Virus record (IMG/VR): IMGVR_UViG_3300013122_000007
Coordinates: 1 to 44,529 of that record
DNA length: 44,529 nt
Source of the DNA: a virus
Strand: one strand, 5' to 3'
Numbering within the stretch: the first letter of the stretch is position 1; the number at the start of each line of letters is the position of its first letter. Positions 5,827 through 11,844 of this stretch are shown piece by piece. The notes under the pieces are model-generated. The model worked only from the letters and a program-made list of their open reading frames with translations, ran no database searches and was not told where the DNA came from. The position numbers were made by a program, and so were the translations under genes.

Positions 5827-6216
5827 TCAGTCCAACCGGTTGCACACCCAACGCTGCTCCCACAGATCGTCCGTGGCCATGGATGTCCGAAGGGTTCCCT
5901 TGCCCCAATCCACGTTGGCCAGCAGAGGAGCGAACTTGAGGCGCCCCAATCTCTCCTCCAGGACTAGGAAGGTGAACTGAACACCAGCGACATCAGCGTC
6001 GTACTTGTAGAGGACTGGCCGAACACCCTCACGGTGGATCTTCAGGTTCGGGTAGTTCATCTCATGACGCACCAACGCAGAGGTGTCGGTCACATTGAGG
6101 ACCATCTTCTGCAGTGTCTCAGTGGGGTCCTTGAGGGCCGGTAGACGGCACTCCAGTACCTTGGCCTGAGCAGAGACAGTCACCAACGCAGCAGCAACAG
6201 CAACCAACCACTTCAT
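5827..6216 (-). CDS. Secreted protein, possible lysogenic-conversion gene
   Basis: A 129-residue protein with a clear signal peptide (MKWLVAVAAALVTVSAQA, cleavage probably after AQA). The mature part has two cysteines (LECRLP near its start and WVCNRLD at its end) that could form a disulfide in the periplasm, and a predicted beta-rich middle. The family is not recognised. It overlaps the upstream winged-helix gene by four bases (ATGA), so the two form one unit, placed beyond the late terminator at the end of the virion map. That is where cargo genes expressed from the prophage are often found. A role in the lysogen's envelope is inferred only from export and position. Confidence 0.75.
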   Translation of the reverse strand: MKWLVAVAAALVTVSAQAKVLECRLPALKDPTETLQKMVLNVTDTSALVRHEMNYPNLKIHREGVRPVLYKYDADVAGVQFTFLVLEERLGRLKFAPLLANVDWGKGTLRTSMATDDLWEQRWVCNRLD

Positions 6217-6566
6217 TTCTTCAAAGCTCCTAGCAGCTCTTCATACAATCCCTTCCCTGCCTTGGTGACGGCCATGAACTTCTTCCGGCCTCCTGCAGGG
6301 TCCTCCAAGTCTGTCACCAGGGGGTCGTCATAGTCGTCCCGAAGACGTCCGATGTACGTCGCCATGGACTGTCTGGTGAGGCCTGTGTTGAACCGCTCAC
6401 GGATGTCCGTTTGGGTGATGCCAGGATTCTCAGCAATGATGGTCAGCAGCACAAGCTCGGTGAGTGAGGGCCTCTTGGAGTACCTCTCTCCCAAGGAGTT
6501 GAGGGCAATCATCAGTGAGGAAAGGCTTAGGTCAGACACTGCAACGACTACCTCTTGAGCGGACAA
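6213..6566 (-). CDS. Second MarR-like winged-helix regulator
   Basis: A protein of 108-117 residues with a winged-helix plan: helices up to SLTELVLLTIIAENPG, a helix-turn-helix (ITQTDIRERFNTGLTRQSMATYIGRL) and a wing (VTDLEDPAGGRKKFMAVT) followed by a KAGKGLYEELL helix, very like MarR-family ends. The frame opens with TTG at 6566 without a ribosome site; a GTG at 6539 with GAGGT ten bases upstream is the more likely start. It lies downstream of a strong terminator, separate from the late operon, and is coupled to the secreted-protein gene. It shares fold and length with the regulator at 1443-1778 and is a candidate repressor of the early promoters about 1 kb further on. Confidence 0.75.
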   Translation of the reverse strand: MSAQEVVVAVSDLSLSSLMIALNSLGERYSKRPSLTELVLLTIIAENPGITQTDIRERFNTGLTRQSMATYIGRLRDDYDDPLVTDLEDPAGGRKKFMAVTKAGKGLYEELLGALKK

Positions 6567-6588
6567 CTGTGTGTTGTCTTACGGTAGC

Positions 6589-6619
6589 AAAAAAACCCCC
6601 ACAGGAGAACCTGCAGGGG
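6589..6619 (-). terminator. Late-region terminator
   Basis: The minus-strand RNA forms a 10-bp stem (CCCCTGCAGG with CCTGTGGGGG) around TTCT, followed by seven Us. Two of the pairs are G-U wobbles that would be mismatches in plus-strand RNA, so it is directional. It ends the late transcript after terminase and separates it from the winged-helix/secreted-protein pair. Confidence 0.9.
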
Positions 6620-6789
6620 TAAGTGAGGAGAGACCATGACCAAAAGAGAGAGCAAAGGGAAAACACCTACACCACTGCTCCTGGCTGAGGTCTGTGCGTC
6701 AGCACAGAGCGATGTCAGGAGCGATGTCGGGGAGGACTCTTAGAGGTATCTTATAGGTGTCTTTCCTTTTTTCTTTCTTTCCCCCTTCC
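6620..6789 (-). ncRNA. Structured leader between the last phage promoter and the late terminator
   Basis: A transcript from the phage promoter at 6790-6807 would reach the terminator at 6589-6619 after about 200 bases without a gene. It starts purine-rich (AGGGAAGGGGGAAAGAAAG) and contains a perfect 7-bp hairpin at 6691-6708 and the direct repeat GAGCGATGTC (6708-6732). T7 has a promoter with origin activity (phiOR) near its right end; a comparable role, or a short stable RNA, is possible. Confidence 0.4.
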
Positions 6790-6807
6790 CTAGTACTGGG
6801 GGTAAAT
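6790..6807 (-). promoter_or_regulatory. Phage RNA polymerase promoter (terminase-distal)
   Basis: ATTTACCCCCAGTACTAG on the minus strand, followed by GGA. It matches the consensus of the set fully and is the last copy on the late side, in the position of T7 phiOR. Confidence 0.8.
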
Positions 6808-6865
6808 ACCCTCCCCTGGAACCCGCATGGATACTGGGCTCCAGAGGAGTGGAATTTCCGTGGTG

Positions 6866-8542
6866 TCAGAGGTGCAGCCACCCCATGTCGTCGTCGACCG
6901 AGGGGAAGCCGATGATGCCGTGGACGAAGCCCTCCAGCTCGCGCTGCAGCAGCTCTTCCCGGTGTTTCTCAGCCTCGACCTTACCGTCCCTAGCCATCTG
7001 CTCCACCCAATACGCTACGGCCCCTGCAATCGCTTCCAGGCGGTCGTCGTGGGCCAGTGCGCCACGGTCTCGGGTGATGCGTGTGAGCTGGTAGAAGGCA
7101 GAGTACTTGAGGTCCTGCTCGCACTGCCGGTAGTCCTCTTCGATGACCCGAGGGTCCACGATGAGGCGATGCTGCATCATCACCGGTTCGAGGGTGTCGA
7201 TGATGCGCAGCTCCTTCTGGCCAACAGAGCGTTCCTCCTCGATGGCGCACGGGTAGATGCGCTGGAGGTGAGGCTTCAGCAGCTCGGTGAACATGCCGTC
7301 ACCGAAGTTGCTCTCGACCCGGATGTAGTTCACCGAGTGGGCCTTGGCGGTCCTCGCCAGGGTTTCCATGGTCTCCGGTGTGTAGCCGTCACGGAGGCCT
7401 CCGAGAGCCACCAGGAACAGGAAGCCGTGGAGGAACTTCACCACTGCAAACGCTGTTTCGTCTTTGCCTCGACCAGAGGGGTCGATGAACATCACCGTGC
7501 CTTGGAACTCGGCAGTCTGGTCGGCCATCCAGAGGGGCTGGTGGTAGCGGTCCCCTTGGAGACCCACCGTGGGCAGATCCAGGACCTGCTTGGAGCCAGC
7601 GGCCCAAGTGAAGTCGATGGGTGCCTTGCGGTGGTCGATGGACATGACCATGAGGTCGCTGAGCTTCAGCGGGTACTTGTCGGCATCCGAGAGGCTCGTA
7701 TCCAGCATGAACTGCAGGGCGAAGCCAGCTTTGCCGTAGGAGAGAAGGCGTCGGTCCAGGTCTTCGTCGGAGAAGCGCAGAGGCTCGGTGGTCTGCCCTA
7801 CCAGCGTCGGGTCCTTGAAGAACGCATCGCTGATGCAGGGAGCCAGGTCACCCTTGTACTTGGCCATGCCGGCGTCGTCGAGGAACCGTGCAGGCCAGAT
7901 ACGGCGCTTGTAGCCGCGCTCGCAGAGGGTGTTGTACAGGGACATCTCACACTGCGGCGTACCGAGGTAGATGATCCGGGAGGTCGGCAGCGGCTTGAGG
8001 ACCGCATCGAACTCCTTCACCAGCTCGCTGAGCTTGTCCCGAGCGCCTTGGGTGGCAGAGTTGTTCAGGACCTCAACGTCGTCGGCAATGATGACGTCTG
8101 CGCGGCTACCGGTGATTTGGCCGGTGATACCGACCGATTTGACTGAGGGGCTGTGGTCAGCCGTGGCAGGGCCAACATCGAAGGCTATCTTCGAGTCCCG
8201 CTGCTCGGGCTTGGGTTTCAGGAAGTGCAGGATGGGCACTTCATCGATGAGACGTCTGGTGAACGTCGAGAAGGAATCTGCCCGCTCCTTGGAAGCGGAC
8301 ACCACCATGATCTTGAGTTGGGGGTTGCAGTAGAGGAGCCAGAGGACGAAGGCAGAGGTAACGAAGCTCTTCCCTACCCCACGGAACGCCATGATGATGA
8401 GGCGTGTGGGGCCGTACTGGAGGTAGTCTCCAATGTCCTTCTGAATCCAGGTGGGATTGGGGAGGTTGAGGTGCTTCCAGATGATGACCAGGAAGAAGCC
8501 GAAGCTGCTCCTGATCTTCCGATCAAGCTCTTGAGGGGTCAT
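6866..8542 (-). CDS. terL: Terminase large subunit (gp19-like)
   Basis: This 558-residue protein is the packaging motor ATPase and nuclease. Walker A is FRGVGKSF (K58), Walker B is DVIIADD (D154/D155), a coupling motif YLGTPQ lies near 192, and the RNase-H-like nuclease opens with MFIDPSGRGKDE (D354, D361). Its length fits T7 gp19 (586 aa). It pumps DNA through the portal encoded at 26019-27584 and works with the small subunit just upstream. It is the last gene of the late operon and is followed by a phage promoter and the terminator. Confidence 0.97.
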   Translation of the reverse strand: MTPQELDRKIRSSFGFFLVIIWKHLNLPNPTWIQKDIGDYLQYGPTRLIIMAFRGVGKSFVTSAFVLWLLYCNPQLKIMVVSASKERADSFSTFTRRLIDEVPILHFLKPKPEQRDSKIAFDVGPATADHSPSVKSVGITGQITGSRADVIIADDVEVLNNSATQGARDKLSELVKEFDAVLKPLPTSRIIYLGTPQCEMSLYNTLCERGYKRRIWPARFLDDAGMAKYKGDLAPCISDAFFKDPTLVGQTTEPLRFSDEDLDRRLLSYGKAGFALQFMLDTSLSDADKYPLKLSDLMVMSIDHRKAPIDFTWAAGSKQVLDLPTVGLQGDRYHQPLWMADQTAEFQGTVMFIDPSGRGKDETAFAVVKFLHGFLFLVALGGLRDGYTPETMETLARTAKAHSVNYIRVESNFGDGMFTELLKPHLQRIYPCAIEEERSVGQKELRIIDTLEPVMMQHRLIVDPRVIEEDYRQCEQDLKYSAFYQLTRITRDRGALAHDDRLEAIAGAVAYWVEQMARDGKVEAEKHREELLQRELEGFVHGIIGFPSVDDDMGWLHL

Positions 8543-8598
8543 GTAAGGCGGGACTCCAGACGCCCCGGAGAGGGCCTCAGAGGCGTCTCAAGCGGGGG

Positions 8599-8832
8599 TC
8601 AATGGAGAGGGCCTGTCTGAACGTCGTCTTCGTCCAGATGGCTTGCAGCGGCGGCCAGAGCGGCCAAATGCGGGTCGTGTTTGACCGAGGAATCGATGTT
8701 GTTGTCCTTGAGGAACTGGCGGGCCACGTTCAGATCGCTGGCCGAGGCCTCACCAGACTGGACCCGCTTCAAGAGAGAGCGGGCCAGTTCCGAATGGAGC
8801 AGGTCAAGGACATCCTTCAGGGTGTCGCTCAT
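8599..8832 (-). CDS. terS: Terminase small subunit (gp18-like)
   Basis: A 77-residue, mainly helical protein (MSDTLKDVLDLLHSELARSLLKRV ... ASDLNVARQFLKDNNI) with an acidic C terminus, directly upstream of the large subunit. Size (T7 gp18 is 89 aa), the phrase LNVARQFLKDN and position match the T7-type small terminase that recognises phage DNA. It overlaps the upstream gene by four bases. Confidence 0.88.
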   Translation of the reverse strand: MSDTLKDVLDLLHSELARSLLKRVQSGEASASDLNVARQFLKDNNIDSSVKHDPHLAALAAAASHLDEDDVQTGPLH

Positions 8833-9044
8833 TGGACCTCTACACCATAGTTGTCACGGAGAATCTCCCGGCCATCCGGGCGGTACTCCTGCTTCACGCG
8901 GTTGCCATCGGCGTCGCGGTACAGGAGGTCGAGGTAGCCATGCGGGTACTCGAAGACCTCGTATTCGAGGCCAGCGGCTTTCAGCTCTTCCTCGCGCTTC
9001 TGCAGGTCAGTCAGGCCGGTGTCTGCGGTCTTGCGCTTAGCCAC
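8829..9044 (-). CDS. Small late protein, 71 aa
   Basis: Not recognised. It starts at GTG (MAKRKTADTGLTDLQKREEELKAAGL), overlapping the end of the upstream 56-residue gene, and its stop overlaps the TerS start (ATGA). The N-terminal half is a charged helix; the second half is tyrosine-rich and strand-like (YEVFEYPHGYLDLLYRDADG). It lies in the lysis/packaging cluster. Confidence 0.65.
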   Translation of the reverse strand: MAKRKTADTGLTDLQKREEELKAAGLEYEVFEYPHGYLDLLYRDADGNRVKQEYRPDGREILRDNYGVEVQ

Positions 9045-9207
9045 GGGTCACCTCCGGGGCAGCAACGCCGAGAGCCTTGGCGATGAGGCGTACAGCGGTG
9101 TCGTCGATGTCGTTGTCGGTGCGCTTGGCCAGCTCAGCAGCGGCGTACACAGCCAGTTGCTTTGCGGCTTCGGTGGTGAGGACCTTCAGGAGAAGTTTCA
9201 GCAGCAT
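9037..9207 (-). CDS. Small late protein, 56 aa
   Basis: A short gene whose ATG overlaps the TGA of the HNH gene (TGATG) and whose TAA overlaps the GTG of the next gene. The product begins MLLKLLLKVLTTEAAKQLAV, a leucine-rich amphipathic or weakly membrane-associated helix, followed by a charged helical part (LAKRTDNDIDDTAVRLIAKAL). Its place next to the lysozyme and a membrane protein suggests a lysis accessory, but no spanin features (lipobox or clear transmembrane anchor) are visible. Confidence 0.6.
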   Translation of the reverse strand: MLLKLLLKVLTTEAAKQLAVYAAAELAKRTDNDIDDTAVRLIAKALGVAAPEVTRG

Positions 9208-9458
9208 CAGGATTTTCCTTTTTCATTGCGTCGCCATCCCCGGTTCGTCTTCTGAGAGACGATCCGAAGGTTGGCTCGGGAGTTGTCGAGGGGATTGCGG
9301 TTCTTGTGGTCGACGTCTTTGCCGTCGCCTTTGCGGGCTTTGCCCTTCTGGATCATCAGCCGTCGGGCTGCATTGCGAGACGCTCGTCTCTTTATCTGCT
9401 CCGGTTTGGAGTGGTATTCGCGGTATTCCTTGGCGTAGTCGCGTTTGCGTTTTGCCAT
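9207..9458 (-). CDS. HNH-type endonuclease-like protein, 83 aa
   Basis: The start is at MAKRKRDYAKEYREYHSK with AAGGAC upstream; the frame extends further without a ribosome site. The C-terminal half has GKDVDHKNRNPLDNSRANLR, a compact HNH pattern (DH...N...N.R.N). Such small HNH proteins sit near terminase and lysis genes in many phages and can help packaging or act as free-standing homing nucleases. The basic N terminus would bind DNA. Confidence 0.75.
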   Translation of the reverse strand: MAKRKRDYAKEYREYHSKPEQIKRRASRNAARRLMIQKGKARKGDGKDVDHKNRNPLDNSRANLRIVSQKTNRGWRRNEKGKS

Positions 9459-9459
9459 G

Positions 9460-9879
9460 TCAGTCCTTGGGCCACTGGCCGGTGAGAACCATGTCCCGCA
9501 GTCGGGTGGCACGGCGCTTCACCTGCTTGGCCCACAGGGAGTCCATCATCTCGATGGAGGCGGTCTTCCAGTCGTTCTTCTCCATTGCGGCGAGGAACTT
9601 GCGGAAGTTCTGGAGGCGGCGAAGGCCGAGGTTGAAGAGCATGTCCACCATGACTGCGTAGCGGACAGCGTCGAGGGATTTCGCCCACGGGAAGGCTCGG
9701 AGAAGCTCTAGCTCCACGCGGCGCAGGTCGTTCTCGAAGAGGTAATCGATCTCGTCCGGGGACAGACCGAGGTCATCGAGGTTGCGGCCTACGCCGATGG
9801 TGGTTTTCCCTGCAGTGCAGAGGTAAGGCTTCGCCCGGACCTCCTCATGGTGTCTGAGGAGGGAGCGGAGGTTTTGCAT
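9460..9879 (-). CDS. Endolysin, T4-lysozyme family (GH24)
   Basis: A 139-residue muramidase that cleaves peptidoglycan glycan strands. The motif is E12, eight residues, C21, five residues, T27 in HHEEVRAKPYLCTAGKTTIG, the E-8-[D/C]-5-T pattern of GH24 with cysteine in the aspartate place. VGRNLDD and the helical C-terminal half (VMVDMLFNLGLRRLQNFRKF) also fit. There is no signal or SAR segment, so release needs a holin, presumably the membrane protein just upstream. T7 itself uses an amidase (gp3.5), which I do not find here. Confidence 0.92.
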   Translation of the reverse strand: MQNLRSLLRHHEEVRAKPYLCTAGKTTIGVGRNLDDLGLSPDEIDYLFENDLRRVELELLRAFPWAKSLDAVRYAVMVDMLFNLGLRRLQNFRKFLAAMEKNDWKTASIEMMDSLWAKQVKRRATRLRDMVLTGQWPKD

Positions 9880-9882
9880 GTG

Positions 9883-10104
9883 TCAGAGGAAGTAGTTGGC
9901 AACGAACCCAATGACGGTGGAGATGACCAGGACTGCGCCAAGGATTTTGGCTTTGTCCCGCTCCAGGACGGAGACGCGCTCCTCCAGGGCGTCGTGGCGT
10001 TCGTTGTAGGACTTTTGGTTGGAGAGAAGAAGATCGACCTTTGCGGTCAGTTGCCCGAGGAGGTAGGCAACGGAGGACGGTTCGTGGTGTTCTCTGTCGG
10101 CCAT
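9883..10104 (-). CDS. Holin-like membrane protein with coiled coil, 73 aa
   Basis: Residues about 15-52 form a heptad-rich coiled coil (LLGQLTAKVDLLLSNQKSY ... ALEERVSVLERDKAK) and the C terminus is one transmembrane segment (ILGAVLVISTVIGFVANYFL, 54-73). This layout is that of XhlA-like or type-III holin-like lysis proteins. It lies directly upstream of the endolysin, three bases apart. Holin is the most likely call; a membrane tether of the lysozyme is an alternative. Confidence 0.7.
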   Translation of the reverse strand: MADREHHEPSSVAYLLGQLTAKVDLLLSNQKSYNERHDALEERVSVLERDKAKILGAVLVISTVIGFVANYFL

Positions 10105-10106
10105 AC

Positions 10107-10778
10107 TCAGCTCCGGTCAGGAGTCGGCCACTGAATCACCGACAGCGCTTCAAGGTCCTGGGCCTCTCGGACCATTTCCTTTAGGCCCCACGCGATCCGG
10201 TACTGTTGGGCAGTGAACTCTCCTACAGCGACTCCTAGCTCGATTACTTGCCCAGGCGTCATGTTGTAGGTCGAGTTACTGGCTGCGCGGAACGCCAATA
10301 CGGGCTCAGAAACACCTTGGTCTTGAAGGACCATTGCGGTGGCCACCAAGCCATTGATGTTCGCCAAGTCGCGTTCGTGGCGGACTTGCACGACATCCTG
10401 ACTTCCGTCAGGGAATGTATAAGGCATCCCCCGGCGCTCCGCTTGCACCCTCCACTCGTCAATCTGAACGCTCTTCTGCCATTTCAGGTCTTCAAAGGTC
10501 GGTGGAGGATTTAGCGACGCTATCGCCGTAGCAACCTCGGTTGTGTTGCTGTGGAACTCCCCGAGCGCAAACTCACTATCTTGGTTGCAACACGCCTGTT
10601 CCCACTCTGCGATTGGCGCCTCTGCCACAATGCGTTTATGTAGACTTTCGCTTGTGTCATCCGCGTTATAACTAATGACTCGCGCCACAGCTAAAGCCCG
10701 ATTATCGCTCGGGATATAAACAACCGTGACAGTTCGTTGTTGTTTGTTCTGGTACTCAATCAGGTATCTGAAATCCAT
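10107..10778 (-). CDS. Tail-fibre-associated DUF4376-like protein
   Basis: Of the 223 residues, the second half has the usual DUF4376 sequence pattern: VQIDEWRVQAERRG, FPDGSQDVVQVRHERDLANI, FRAASNSTYNMTPGQV and a final WPTP. These proteins lie at the ends of tail-fibre operons and may be fibre components or assembly factors. The start overlaps the Hint-domain gene by 23 bases. The DNA here looks visibly more A/T-rich than the flanking structural genes, as expected for exchangeable receptor-binding modules. Confidence 0.75.
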   Translation of the reverse strand: MDFRYLIEYQNKQQRTVTVVYIPSDNRALAVARVISYNADDTSESLHKRIVAEAPIAEWEQACCNQDSEFALGEFHSNTTEVATAIASLNPPPTFEDLKWQKSVQIDEWRVQAERRGMPYTFPDGSQDVVQVRHERDLANINGLVATAMVLQDQGVSEPVLAFRAASNSTYNMTPGQVIELGVAVGEFTAQQYRIAWGLKEMVREAQDLEALSVIQWPTPDRS

Positions 10779-11844
10779 AACCTATATCTTCAACTTTCAT
10801 CACTGAGACGAAGCGCTCCCTGTTTATCTCAGGAAGCTCGTAGTCGTATTCCATGTACACCGGCTTCAGTTCCTCGCACGCTGACCAACTAAACTGAGTC
10901 CAATCAATGAGCGATTCCAGACGAGGCAACTCACCAATAACTAAAAAGCCATCCACGAAATAGCTCGCGTGGTCCTTTAGATACAAGTGATACAAGGGCG
11001 TAGACGGGCAGGCCTCTACCACGCTCCAGGTGGTCTCTTCCCAACCATCCTCTTTAGCGAAGGAGACCGCTGTTCCTTCCAGTCCAGTGAGGTCAATCGG
11101 CTGCTGCCCGTTTAGACCAGGACCGAAGTTCTCGGCGGCTTCAAGACTCCACTGCTGCATATCTCGGGTGGCCCAAAACTCACGGCCAGTAGACGGGTCT
11201 TTAGCCCAAAGACAATGTTCCCCGGACGTCTTACACCGCCCCCCTTCCAAGGCGAGCAGCTTCCGTGACCCCAGTGTTGGCAAACGAACCCAGTCGACCT
11301 CGCTCTCACCAAAAGGTGTTTTCACGCGGTCTCCAGGCACTACTTCGTCTATCCGTTTGAGACTGCCATCAGCCATTGACACCAGAGAATCCCCGGTGAA
11401 GCAGCAGCTCGGTGTAGACAGGTATAGGTAGACGCTCCTGTCGACGTATGCGCTGCCAGCAGAGTTTGTGGCTGTAACCCTGTAGACCCCGGAGAGGCTC
11501 CGGTCATAAGCAGTTCCGTACAGATAGTACTTAGTGTTCGACTGTTTCTGCGCAGTGATATACCCGCCACCGCTTACAAACTTCCCTGAAGTCGTCGGAG
11601 AGGTTCCTCCGACACTGTAATTCAGGTAGGTGTATTCGCTGTAGTTCTGCTCGCTAACAAACGAAATGGTGGGAGGTGCAACACTGCTCTTACCGTATAA
11701 GTTGCTCATTGAAATCGCACCGCTCGGCACCCCAGCAAGGGTGCGAACGGCGGTCTCGTTGAGGCTGATTTCGGTAGTTGCAGCTCTTCCGAGTTCGGTG
11801 TTCACCGCACTCATGGTGAGAACACCGCTTGTAGGGAGGGCCAT
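10756..11844 (-). CDS. Tail-fibre-module protein with a Hint (intein-like) domain
   Basis: A 362-residue mosaic. Residues 1-52 (LPTSGVLTMSAVN ... ISMSNLYGKS) are a short N-terminal block common in phage tail or fibre proteins. Residues 55-145 look like an Ig-like domain. At 147 begins CCFTGDSLVSMADGSLKRID, a textbook Hint/intein block A, with TSGEHCLW (206-213) as block B and YHLYLKDHASYFVDGFLV (285-302) as the last Hint strand. The usual C-terminal HN dipeptide is replaced by VIG, so splicing looks unlikely; N-terminal autocleavage at Cys147/148 remains possible. About 60 residues follow. It is coupled to the S74 fibre gene upstream (TAATG) and may process or crosslink the tail tip. Function inferred. 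Confidence 0.82.
   Translation of the reverse strand: MALPTSGVLTMSAVNTELGRAATTEISLNETAVRTLAGVPSGAISMSNLYGKSSVAPPTISFVSEQNYSEYTYLNYSVGGTSPTTSGKFVSGGGYITAQKQSNTKYYLYGTAYDRSLSGVYRVTATNSAGSAYVDRSVYLYLSTPSCCFTGDSLVSMADGSLKRIDEVVPGDRVKTPFGESEVDWVRLPTLGSRKLLALEGGRCKTSGEHCLWAKDPSTGREFWATRDMQQWSLEAAENFGPGLNGQQPIDLTGLEGTAVSFAKEDGWEETTWSVVEACPSTPLYHLYLKDHASYFVDGFLVIGELPRLESLIDWTQFSWSACEELKPVYMEYDYELPEINRERFVSVMKVEDIGYGFQIPD

Noticed and set aside
6736-6748. CTCTTAGAGG shared in inverted form with 43884
   Set aside because: An 11-base near-palindrome seen only twice; chance is likely.
6827-8146. 439-codon plus-strand frame opposite terminase
   Set aside because: It is a shadow of the terminase gene on the other strand, with implausible composition and no start signal.
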